A program made the translations under genes and the position numbers. A stretch of 64,000 nt of DNA. It comes from Agriotes lineatus. Its lineage: Eukaryota > Arthropoda > Insecta > Coleoptera > Elateridae. Below, piece after piece: positions 10,401-22,400 of the stretch; position 1 is the first letter of the stretch; every line of letters begins with the position of its first letter. The stretch is taken from contig CALNHX010002829.1 of assembly GCA_940337035.1 (NCBI GenBank), positions 62,001-126,000 on the forward strand, in the 5' to 3' direction. Below the pieces are notes generated by a model. That model was not told the DNA's origin, did not search any database, and was given only the letters and a program-made list of their open reading frames with translations.

Positions 10401-13400
10401 AGAACCGATTTGTAAACTTGTTTAACAACTGGTGTGTAAACCTGTTTAAGAAACGGTTTGTAAACCGGTTGACGAAGCGGTTTGAAAACCTGTTTATAAA
10501 CATGTTTAAAACCGATTTATAAACCTGATTAAAAACCGATTTATTAATTAATTGAAAATTTTTTTCCTAATAATAAAAGTATAACCAAATTAAGTTTGTT
10601 AGAGCGGTTTATAAATCGATTATAATACGGTTTATAAACAGGTTTTTAAAGTGGATCGTAAACCGGTTTTTAAACAGGTTTACAAAACTGTATATGAACC
10701 GGTTATATTCAGGTTTACTGGTTTTTGATTTATGAAAAAACTGGTTAACCGTCCAATCAGTTTTTTTACCAGCACTATGAAAAACCATGCGACAAATAGT
10801 ACACATTTATCGTTATTTTTTATTAAAAGCTTAATTTCTCAAAGACTTTAGATTAAAGTACAACATGTTGAGGTCAAAATAAAGGAAATTTAAAGCGCTA
10901 TTTACTCCTGTAATAAAATATAGGGCGGTGAGTTTAAAAAAATTGAGACAAGATTGAAAATACTGAAATTTGAACTGGTATTTTGAACACCCTGTATTGA
11001 AATATCCCGTTTTTATAAAACATTAGTATTTTTGTACCCTAAATGACGACCAACTCAATTTTGTGGGAAGAAATATGTAAAAGTGACGTTTTAAATGAAA
11101 GCTTGATATTGACAAAAAAATACTTAAAACTTTCATAAGTTGGAAACGATAAAAGCAATTTAAAAGAAAAGTTAGAATTGAACATAGAACTTATAGTGGG
11201 TGTTACATTTAAAAAAGTATTACTTTTTTAACCAAACTTGTATATGTCAAAATAATTTTAAAATGTGCGGCTTTCAGCCCCATGAGGGATGCAGCAATCA
11301 AAAATGTTATCAGAAAATAACTGAAAGCGTAATCAAAGGCCGGTGCACTAAATGGACATGATGTTTATATTTTATGACTTAATGTATTAATGTAACAAAT
11401 ACAATTTTTATGGGTGGTCAGTTCATTTGTTGAGCAGTATCAGGCACTTGCCCTAGTAAAGGGGTAATGCTGTAAAATTATATCAAAAATCTTCAAATAA
11501 TTGCTGAAGTGATTGCGAAATTCATGAAATGATCATAAATGCTATGAAGATGTTGTGAAATAAAGTTCTTATCTTGATATTGTGAAAAATTGTATCAATA
11601 TTTTCTAAAATGCTAGGTAAATTTGAAAATTGATTTTAATATGAAGCGAGTTTAAAAATTATGAAATTGTCATTAATGTATCTTAAAATTATTCATACAA
11701 GATGTTATTTATTTCTTGAAAAAATTATTTTAAATTTGAATAAAATACTACGAAATTTTATTGGAAAATACAAAAAACTGGTGTAAAGTACTAGAAAAAC
11801 TATTGAGTAACTATGGAGTTATGTTAATTTTCCTGTAAATCGTTGAAAAATTATGATGAATTAATTATGAAGTACAGTAGGTTCGCCAAATTGTGACACC
11901 TATTTTGCAGGTTTGAATATATATTTAGTTTGTTTTTAAGCCAAAAGGAAAAATAATGTTTTTATACTATGGTATTGAAGAGTGAACATCATTTTACCAT
12001 TACAATAAATTAAACAGATGAAAAAGTATATATTAACAATAAAACACATTTTGTTTTTAAATATATGCAGGTGTCCCAGTTGCCCTACAAATTTGTTAAT
12101 TGTGACACTATCTGGTTATAATTGTGAATATGTTAGTATTTCTTGTATGATTTAGCCATTTTTATAGTGATACCCTTTTAAAGGATAAATGTGACATTTA
12201 AAAAAAAAGTTCATATCCATAACACTTTTTTAAATTTTTATTGCAGAAAATAAATTATATGTAATACATTAAGGGCCAGTTTCAGAAAGCAATGTTAAGT
12301 CTGGTGTTAGCTAACGCGACGTCAAAGTGAACAAAAACGAATCAAATCTCAAATGCTTATGGTAGCTAATACATTAGTAAACAAAATTTGATGCGATTTT
12401 GTTCACTTTGACGCGATGTTAGCTAACACCAGACTTAACATTGCTTTCTGCAACCGGCCCTAAGTATAACTAAACAATGGTTATGATATGGTATGTAACT
12501 TAAGAAACTTTTATTCAAAAATAATTTTTAAAAACTCAAGTTACGTAACTAGGAACTCAAGTTTTTCTTTCCTACAAATAAAACTCTAAGTTTTTATAAC
12601 AAACAGTACAACTAAACAATGGTTATAAATGGTAACGTAATAAACCTTTACATTCATAAATAAATATTTAACTTTTAAAGTAGGTACAAACACATCTAAC
12701 CAGGAACTCAATTTTTGAAATAAAACTCTAATTTTTTATAACAAACAATACAACTAAACAATGGTTATAAATGGTAACTTAATAAACTTTTACATTCATA
12801 AATAAATATTTAACTCTTAAAGTAGGTACAAACACATCTAACTAGGAACTCATTTTTACTTCCTTTTACTACTATAAAGGAAGTATTGGATTCACCCCAA
12901 AAATTCGAAATTGAGTTTTCAACAGATCTTCACGTTTTAGAGTCCCCTGATCCCAAAAAACATATTTTTTTCATTGGTCTGTCTGTCTGTCTGTCTGTGT
13001 GTCTGTGTGTCTGTCTGTGAACAGAATATCTCAAAAACGAAAAGAGGTATGGCATTGAAACTTCATATATAAGTTTTGTGTACTATGTAGATGAGACAGC
13101 AAGATTTTGAAGAAAATCGCATAACCGGAAGTAGGTGTTTACTCTTGTGATTTTTCAGTTTTTTTCGATTTTTCAAAAACGGCTCTAACGATTTTTTTTA
13201 ACTTTACATTTTTCTTACATTTTTAATGTGTATTGATGTGAGATAGGTGATTTTCCAGTTGAATACTTCTAAAGTGGGTTTCTTTTGTTTTTTTTCTATT
13301 TTTTTTATTAACTCCTATTTTAAATAAAACACCCGGTATATTATTACATTTTTGAATTCACCTTAAAATTCTAGAGAAAATTTGTCTCTTCAACTAACAC

Positions 13401-16400
13401 TCGATTTTGTACCGTTTTTGTAGAATTTGTAATTTTGAAAATTTTTAACAAATGGTTAAAAATTAAAAATAAAATTTTTGACTAATTATAAGATCACTGT
13501 AAAAGGAAGTTGTGTGAGTGTATCACACCAGATTTTTTTCCTACAAATAAAACTCTAAGTTTTTATAACAAACAGTACAACTAAACAATGGTTATAATGG
13601 TAACGTAATAAACCTTTACATTCATAAATAAATATTTAACTTTTAAAGTAGGTACAAACACATCTAACCAGGAACTCAATTTTTGAAATAAAACTCTAAT
13701 TTTTTATAACAAACAATACAACTAAACAATGGTTATAAATGGTAACTTAATAAACTTTTACATTCATAAATAAATATTTAACTCTTAAAGTAGGTACAAA
13801 CACATCTAACTAGGAACTCATTTTTTTTCCTACAAATAAAGTTCTAATTTTTTATAATAAACATTACAACTAAACAATGGTTATAAATGGTAACTTAATA
13901 AACTTTTACATTCATAAATAAATATTTAACTCTTAAAGTAGGTACAAACACATCTAACTAGGAACTCATTTTTTTCCTACAAATAAAACTCTAATTTTTT
14001 ATAACAAACAGTACAACTAAACAATGGTTATAAATGGTAACTTAATAAACTTTTACATTCATAAATAAATATTTAACTCTTAAAGTAGGTACAAACACAT
14101 CTAACTAGGAACTCATTTTTTTCCTACAAATAAAACTCTAATTTTTTATAACAAACAGTACAACTAAACAATGGTTATAAATGGTAACTTAATAAACTTT
14201 TACATTCATAAATAAATATTAACTCTTAAAGTAGGTACAAACACATCTAACTAGGAACTCAATTTTTACTTTCTTTTACTATAAAGGAAGTATTGGATTC
14301 ACCCCAAAAATTCGAAATTGAGTTTTCAACGGATCTACACGTTTTAGAGTCCCCTGATCCCAAAAAACATATTTTTTTCATTGGTCTGTCTGTCTGTGTG
14401 TGTGTCTGTCTGTCTGTGAACAGAATATCTCAAAAACGGAAAGAGATATGGCGTTGAAACTTCATATATAAGTTTTGTGTACTATTTAGATGCGACAGCA
14501 AGCTTTTGAAGAAAATCGCATAACCGGAAGTAGGTGTTTAGTCTTGTGATTTTTCAGTTTTTTTCGATTTTTTCAAAAACGGCTCTAACGATTTTTTTTA
14601 AACTTTACATTTTTATTACATTTTTAATGTATATTGATGTGAGATAGTTGATTTTCCAATTGAATACTTCTAAAATGGGTTTCTTTTGTTTTTTGTCTAT
14701 TTTTTTATTAACTCTTATTTTAAATAAAACACCCGGTATATTATTACATTTTTGAAATCAGCTTAAAATTCTAGAGAAAATTTGTCTCTTCAACTAACGC
14801 TCTATTTTGTACCGCTTTTGCAGAATTTGTAATTTTTGAAAATTTTTTACAAATGCTTAAAACACTTAAAATCAAATTTTTGGCTAATTATAAGATCACT
14901 GTAAAAGGAAGTTGTGTGAGTGTATCACACCAGATTTTTTTTCCTACAAATAAAACTCTAATTTTTTATAACAAACAGTACAACTAAACAATGGTTATAT
15001 ATGGTAACTTAATAAACTTTTACATTCATAAATAAATATTTAACTCTTAAAGTAGGTACAAACTAGGAACTCAAATTTTTCTTTTCTACAAATAAAATTT
15101 TTCTAACAAACAGTAGAGTCAAAGCTAATGCTGAATTTTAATCTATCACGCCTGTTAGAGATTGGTGTAGGGAGCACATTGAAGATTTTATCAACGTCGT
15201 CTTCATTAGGCCAAACAAATACTTCACCCTTTCTTTTCATAAATTTGATAGTTGCAAAACCATCTTTTCGAGGCATATTCTGTAAAGATGTTGTCTCTTA
15301 AAAACTAAAATGGTTATTTGAGACACTGCACGTTTATTAGTAAAACGGAGTGTCACATTTTTAATATAAATATGTCACAAATAGTTTCACTCAAAGAAAA
15401 ATGTCGGGCAAACGTGACACCCCTGATAGTTTTACTCTCGAATATTATAGGTTAGGATCAAGATTGCCAAAGCAGGCCACCTCCAACACAGTAATATACT
15501 ACCGGGTGTCTTAAAATGAATTACATCTAGTATGCTTGGAATTTCCCATAATGCAATCCAAAACTTTACTTAAAATTGGCAAGACTGTAAGTCTATGTCA
15601 AATTCGACGTTAGCAGGTTAGATTTTGCGTCAGTTTTGACACAAACTGACGCAAAACATAACCTGATAACCTCGAATTTGATATAGACTTACAGTATTGC
15701 CAATTTTAAGTAAAGTTTTGGATTGCATTATGGGAAATTCTAAGCATACTAGATGTAATTCATTTTAAGACACCCGGTAGTATTTACATTATACATATTT
15801 TGTATACTTGCAGAGTTATACAATTTTACACAGACGCTGTACAAATTTACAAAAATGACCAAAATAAATCTTGAAAAGTAACTTACCGTGAATCACCGCT
15901 GGAGCTCTGTTAACAACTGCCACTTGGCGCGGATATACGATGGAACAACCGTGGCACACAATAGCGGTTTTCTACGCGGGACTTTTGAAATAATCGACAA
16001 GTGTCACATTTACCTGGGTGTCGCAATTTGGCGAACCTACTGTACCAAAAAAGTATCGATTAATATTAATTAATCATTTATGTTATTATGAAACTAAATT
16101 TAATTGTAGTTTATGTAACCTAAATTGAGAAAAGTGCATCAAGAGAAATGTCAGATGTCATTTTCAAAAATATTTTAGTAGGCAAATGTCCTTATGTCAT
16201 TCATTCGACACTATTTCAGTTATGTAATGGCTTCATTACCTAACTGAGTGGTGTAATGGCTTCATTACCTAAAGAAAATAGTGTCAAATGAGTGACGTAA
16301 TGAGTTACTTATCCCACTGGAGTAGATACAAATGTATTAACAACTTTCTGATAATTTTGGTTTACAGATCTGTGTTACAGAAGTTTTTATTTATACTAGC

Positions 16401-19400
16401 CATATGGCACGTATTTCGAAAAAAAGAGGCAATACAAAATACTCTGGAAGAACGGTTTTTTAAGCTTTATGGTAATTTACTAGAATTTAAATGGATATAC
16501 TTCAGGATAATTAGTCGGAAGCCGATTCTGTATCAGATTCTTTTAACGTAATAATGACTCCTCCATGCATAATTTTGTACTTACAACCCATTTTTTAATG
16601 TCTGGTATATTTGAACAATAGAGGCGGCAGTATGACTGAGTGGTGTTGCACGACACTCGTCAAAGTTAAGCTCCAGTCTGCTTGGTCAGTACTTGGATGG
16701 GTGAACATCTGGAGAGCGGGCGTAGTGTTTTAGTTATAGCTTAGGCAGGTTCCTCTAACTCAAGTACCTCTGCCGAATTTAAAAATGCACATACCCTCAG
16801 CGGCTTGGTGCGCCCGGCACCCCGAGACTGTGTAAACGGTATAAAGAGGTTACAGATTATGTATGTACTAGTGAATCACCTGAGCTACGCTTCAGTTCGC
16901 TAATTTAGGAGAGATTCATTAATATAAATCAAAAAAAGGATGCATCGGCCGGGAATCAAACCTGGGCCGCCCGTGTAGCAAGCGAGCATTCTACCACTGA
17001 GTCACGGTGCTTTGCTGAATAACGCACTGCTATAATGGTATATAGTGAATCACCTGAGCTACGCTTAGCTTCGCTAATTACACGATCTAATTAAAACAAT
17101 TTTTGAAAATAAAAACTGGCCTAATTGCGAAATAACTACGTTGCCCTTTCGGATGATACGCCACTGGTGTTACTTCAAATGCTCCAATCCCGTTGCGTTA
17201 AATTGACCATGGCCGACGTCCCGCCTCCTGACGAATCACGCGTCAGCTTTTTCCCGCGCCTTTCGAATGTGCCAACCGTACGCTATTAACGCCACTCGTC
17301 TGTTTCTACAATCTCGACGTGGGATTATAGAACGTTCGCCGTGCGTTATCACTATTTAGAATGCTCGTCTTTTTCCAAAATAGCTTGGTTAATCCGGCTT
17401 TGTTTATTGTTTATTTAAACTACACCTTCTTTCTCTTGCAGTTAGTGCACTTTCTACTATTGTTTACTCCGTTATTAATCACTCAAAACCACTTTGAAAC
17501 CACTCACTAAGTGCCACGCCCGACCTGTCGGTAACGCAACGAACTTTTATTTTATCAATTAAAACACTGTGCGTTTATATGTGTTTATACCTTTTTTAAA
17601 AAAATTTAAAAAAATATATTTTCATTAGATTCTACCGGATTCTACATACTTTAAACTAGTTTTTTACGTACTTTCCATCATTATTAAGTAACTTGCCAAA
17701 ATGGGGTTAAATTTTTGTATCCCTGCATTGTACAGTGATATAAACCATGTGTTTTTTATGTCCGTAGTTGCAGTTCCAGAGCTGGGCAGTAATTAATTAC
17801 TTTGTAATTAAATTACTAACTAAATTCCTTTTTGTTGATTTGTCTTAGGATTGAATTACTTTTCAAAATATCTAGTCTGAACAGCTAGTTTTGTGCACGA
17901 TCAAAGAAATATTTGTAGATGAGAATGAGATATGCATGTGTCGGGTCTTATGTAGTGTAGGCTGTGCAGGATGTAGCATTGCTAATAATTATTGTGTAAG
18001 AAGCGTAAAATATGTCTGCGGTTAGTACAGATTACAGAGTAAAGTACTATAAATTTATAATTTTTTTTTCATAATAATTGACATCTAATAGCTTCATTAT
18101 ACAGTATTAGTTCAAAGCAATTATCTATTAATTTTAATTTCCTTGTTTAGAACGGTGTAGTAGTACATGGCTATCTAAATACTACTAAATACAAATATAC
18201 AATTTCTAGTGAAAGTAACTGAAAAAGTAAATTATGTGGTGCAATTACAATTACCAAGTAATTGATAATTGAGTAATTGAAAATCTGGTAATTCAATTAC
18301 TGCATTGGGCGGTAATTGGTAATTAATTACTTTCTTGAAGTAATTTACCCAGCCCTGTGCAATTCCATAACAGTTCACTGGCCTCTTTGTAGTTCTCCGA
18401 TTTGCAAAATGGAAATGGCTTAGGTTTCCTCCATCAACTCCCATATTTTCTAAATAATTTACCGGCAACGAAAAGCCAAACGAAAATGTATTTGTCGTTA
18501 AAACTTAATTTGGTTAAATTGCATAGGCTGTACACGTAATGTGTAAAGCAGGGCAAAAGCCTCCACAGGCTTTGTATTTCCAATTTCTCCCAGCGAAGTT
18601 ATTTCATCCACTTCTTTCTCTTGCGCCTGAAGTTGGTGTTCACCTTGTAGCTTTAAATGCCCAGTGTTTCTCTCGTAATCTTGCAAGATGGCCTGCCCAG
18701 TTCTATTTTAGTTTCCGGCATCGGTGTACTACTTCCACCCCTGTTCTTTTCTTAATTTCGTCCCACCTTCACTTTATCAATGAATCTTATTCGTAATATT
18801 GATCTTTCCATTCTGTATTGGGTTGTTTATTGAATATAATTTTCTTGTTAAATTCCATGTTCGGGTCCGTAGGTTAATGTAGGTAAGAGGCACATGTTAA
18901 AGACTTCTCATTGTTCCCATTGATACTTTACTTCTTAATATTTTAATATTTATAGCCCACTTTTTTTATGTTTTCGGTAACCACATTTTACCTTGCGGTG
19001 TAGAGGCTGGTGCTTTGTTCCCTAGCATCCGGCGGTACAATACTCAACTTGCCCCGGATTCGGGATACAGAGTTGGAGCGCGCCTTTTGTGCATGCACAG
19101 TAACCATTGTGTAAGGTCTGTGTTGACCTTGTTACTCTATCTCTTAGGTCTGTGATTCTGAGTAGAGTACAGTTAATTTGGTCTCACCGAGCCCGATTCC
19201 AATCGCCAAGGCTGCAGAAAAATTTCGGCCCCGCGGGGTTCGAACCGAGGACCGTGTTCAGGAAGACGCCGCAACTCGTACCTTCAATTATTCCAATAAC
19301 AAAATCAGGGCTAAGTAGCCTACTCGATTAAGCCATGTCAAATCTCATTGGAGGCTCGATTTGTTCACAAGCACAGCTGCCCTTGATCAATGTTTGGAAT

Positions 19401-22400
19401 CGAAAAAACCAACTCGCCAAATATCGTATTCAGGTGCCTCTTATCGAAGGTCGATCGCTTTTCAGAAAAACCAGATTCTTGCATGCTCTGCCAGAGAGGT
19501 GCGCACGGAAAATAAAATTGGAGACTGCATCGAGGAGCGAAATACAAAAGTAACGCATAAATGAAATGGGGCGTTACAGTGTTTCATATTTTTTCTTTTC
19601 TTCGTTTTAAAGATTTTATTCCTCTCTCGGTAATTTATTACTTCTTGTATGTACCTGTAGTACATCTTTTCTCGATTTTTATGGTCTCTTCAAAGCTTTT
19701 CCGCATTCATCATCAAATGAGTCATTCAGTTCCTATATGTTCTTTTGCCGCTTCGTTCATTATTTTCTTGATTATTTCGCACGGTTTTTCTATGTCGGTG
19801 TACCCATTTAGTTCTTCGATATTTGCTGCTCATTTGTTTATTAATGTTTCATACATATGTTGGTGCTCTTTATGCTTTAATTTGTCCGTATTCCATCTAC
19901 TTCATTTTCATTATAGATCTTGAGATTTTTATATCTAATTTTTTGCTTTCACTAGGAAGTGATCCGAATCAGAGTGGACTCTTCTGTAGCTTCGTGCATC
20001 CATCAGACCGGTAACATATCTTCTCTCTGAGGACGTGATCAATTTACTGTTCTTTCATCTAGGGATATCCGAGCAACTTTAGGGGTATCTTTATGAGGGA
20101 AGAAAGGGGAGTATTCCAACATTTAGTTGACCTTGGGAGTTAAAATTGTTGCTGGTCAGTAGTGAATATTTTATATTTACATAGATTTTGCACATACAAC
20201 TTTTTTATGGGTGCTACGGAAGATTTAAAAAAATATGACCTTAAGTTTGGAAAACTTTGAAATAATCGTCTTTAGGACACTTGTACTTTAGCATCCATCA
20301 TTTTGATTGTAATTTGTGTAACAATCCAAACTTTGCAGACGAACCCATGGACTTGTTATATGGTAACGGTAATGGGAAAGTGTACAAAAACATGCTATCG
20401 TGGCTGAACTCGGATGATTTTGACCTGTTGAGCACCGCATACTGGCAATTGGAAATTTTGCTCGTAACGACGCTCACTGCATCCAGATGGTTCAAAATGG
20501 CATAGCTAAGAGGCTTCTTGGTAAGTTTTAGTCGAAGCTCTCTTATCTGGCAAACACATTTTCAAAATTGAACTGGTTAAATTGGTTATTTTTTTCCAGA
20601 TTTACTGTCAAAGCACAACACGGTCGAGAAGGACGTGAAGGTCCAGCACGCAATACTGGGAGCCTTGCGAAATCTAGTCATCCTACCTCAGAACAAAGCC
20701 CAAATCCTGAACGAGGGCCTGGTCACCATCCTCTACCCGATGCTGAACGTAGACTATTCACACGTCACCTTCAAGCTGCTGGGCACTCTGCGCATAGTCA
20801 TCGATGGACAAGGTTGGTAATGCCGTTATTTATTATTGTGGCTAATTTCTTATAATGTAGGTTATCATTGTGTGTAGACACAAAAACAGGGGCTTAAGGC
20901 AATGATAAGTCAGTTGGTAGTTAACTGATATCCCCACCTTAACCGCTCTATTTCGTAACTTTTGACGGTATAGTTTTTAGTAAAATGCTTTTTAAGCAGT
21001 AGAAGTGAAGTGTCAAGAAAGGTGAATAGAAGGAAAAATAAGTCAAGGAAAAGTGAGAAGAAAGTAGTGGAACTACGCTAGTGTGAGCATAAAGTTAAGT
21101 AACGTCATGCAAAGGCTGCCAAACTTAGAAAGATAGACAATCCAAAAGATGTTCGAAGTGTGAGAAAAGCTGCATCATAACACTCACGTGGGAAGTAACT
21201 ATAAATGGGTGACAGTAGATAATAGAACAAATTGACCGCTTAAAAGAACTAAGAAAAAGAACTAAGAGTGATAAAAGAGAGGAAGTTAGACTGTAATGTA
21301 AATGAGTTACCAGAACAAAGAGAACTGTTCAAAGAACTAAGAGTGAAAAGCGTAGCACAGAAGAAAAGAGGGATAAGGAAAAGAAAACTTTAAACAGGAA
21401 ACTGGAGGATCTCAAAAACACACAATACCGTTTATCTCTTCTTCTTCTTTTCGTTATAACCTCTCAGGGTGTCGGATATGAGGTCCAGTCCTTTCACTTC
21501 TTCCGGTTCTTTGCCATTTTTTTCATATCTACCAATGTCTTGCCCCTCTTGATGCCAATTTCTTCAATCCTTTGTGTCCACCACTTTCTGGGTCTACCCC
21601 TTTTCCTCTTTCGTCCTCCTGTTGACTTTGTGATCATTTTTAGTAGCGATTGTTCATCTTTTCTTATTATATGGCCATACCATCTTAGTTGCTCCCTTTC
21701 GATAAAGTCCATTATTCCTTCTTGTCTTTGAGTATGCCTAATTCTTTCGTTCGTCTCTCCATCCCATTTGGTCTTTCCCTCGATTCTTCTTAGGAACTGC
21801 ATTTCAACTGCATTGATCGTGCTTTCATGCTTTTTGTTTATGGTCCATGTCTCACTACCATATGTTAATGTTGGTCTCGCTATTATGTAGTTTACTTTCA
21901 ATTTCACTTGCTTATCTATTTCTTGTTTTTGTAATATGGGTTTGTTTATTGCATAGTATATGTACCACGTCTTTTTCATTCTATGTGCTGTGTCGACTTC
22001 TATTCTTCCATCATCTGTTATTACTGAGCCAAGATATTCTGCTGCTGTGACTACTTCTATTGTATTCCCGTTTATTTCTACTTTTCTTACCATCTCCGTT
22101 TTTTTGTTATTTATAATCATAATTTTTGTTTTGTTAGTGTTTACCTCCATTCCCATCTTCCCTATTTCTTTACTCCATATTTTAACCAGTCCCTTCATTT
22201 TATTGTGAGTGTCTGCTATAAGTATTATATTGAGATGGTTTTAAGCCTACAACTTGGCTCTGTTTACAGTGCAAAATATTTAACCAAATCAGTAAAGCAC
22301 AGAGCTAAGATGTTTTGTGAAATTGCAATTTAAAACAATAATAAAAGTATTAAATGCATTGGTAATGATATGCGAGAAGCATAAGCAAAGCATATTTCAG

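Larger units (their letters stand above)
9729..11363. mobile_element. Second 1.63-kb fold-back element
   Basis: Left end CTGGGTGTCCATTTAGTG follows TA at 9727-9728. The right end CACTAAATGGACA (11347-11359) is complementary, but its last bases have diverged. The arms pair over most of their length. Another TA-flanked fold-back (10109-10994) is nested inside. No protein recognised. Confidence 0.65.
7676..11440. mobile_element. Possible outer element with 20-bp terminal inverted repeats
   Basis: ATACTGCTGAACAAATGAAC at 7676-7695 and its complement at 11421-11440 match at 19 of 20 bases. Between them lie both 1.63 kb fold-backs. Without those, about 490 bp would remain, a plausible MITE size. 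No target duplication is clear, so this may be coincidence of an older repeat. Confidence 0.35.
12470..15075. repeat. 147-bp tandem repeat inside the pogo-like element
   Basis: Units contain ACAACTAAACAATGGTTATA, CATTCATAAATAAATATT and CATCTAACTAGGAACTCA. GGAACTCA recurs at 13813, 13961, 14108 and 14254, a period of 146-148 bp. About nine units are present, interrupted by HINE-like copies at 12858 and 14268. The units differ by only a few bases, so expansion is probably recent. Confidence 0.85.
11875..16042 (-). mobile_element. Pogo-like DNA transposon, 4.2 kb, transposase mostly lost
   Basis: Terminal inverted repeats begin CAGTAGGTTCGCCAAATTG at 11875 and end with the complement at 16042, each next to TA. 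CAGT ends and a TA target are typical of pogo/Tc1-mariner elements. Only the last part of a transposase remains (15103-15276, minus strand). Most of the interior is a 147-bp tandem repeat interrupted by two HINE-like copies and one MITE. Near 15880-15895 the minus strand reads CACGGTAAG, which could be an old splice donor. Confidence 0.7.
7608..20338 (+). other. vimar intron 2, 12.7 kb, transposon-filled
   Basis: Donor GTAATG at 7608, acceptor CTTTGCAG ending at 20338. It holds two long fold-backs, a pogo-like transposon with minisatellite and HINE-like inserts, two SINE-like sequences, a tRNA-like sequence, a hAT element and a LINE fragment, described separately. The stretches 11441-11874, 17081-17776 and 19346-20338 show no gene or repeat that I recognise. 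Confidence 0.75.

Noticed and set aside
10301..10806. Two opposed small reading frames (asparagine/phenylalanine-rich).
   Set aside because: They translate the arms of a palindromic GGTTTGTAAAC repeat.
16622..16740. A functional 5S rRNA gene.
   Set aside because: Only the internal promoter-like boxes match; the terminal stems do not, and the sequence continues into a SINE-like tail.
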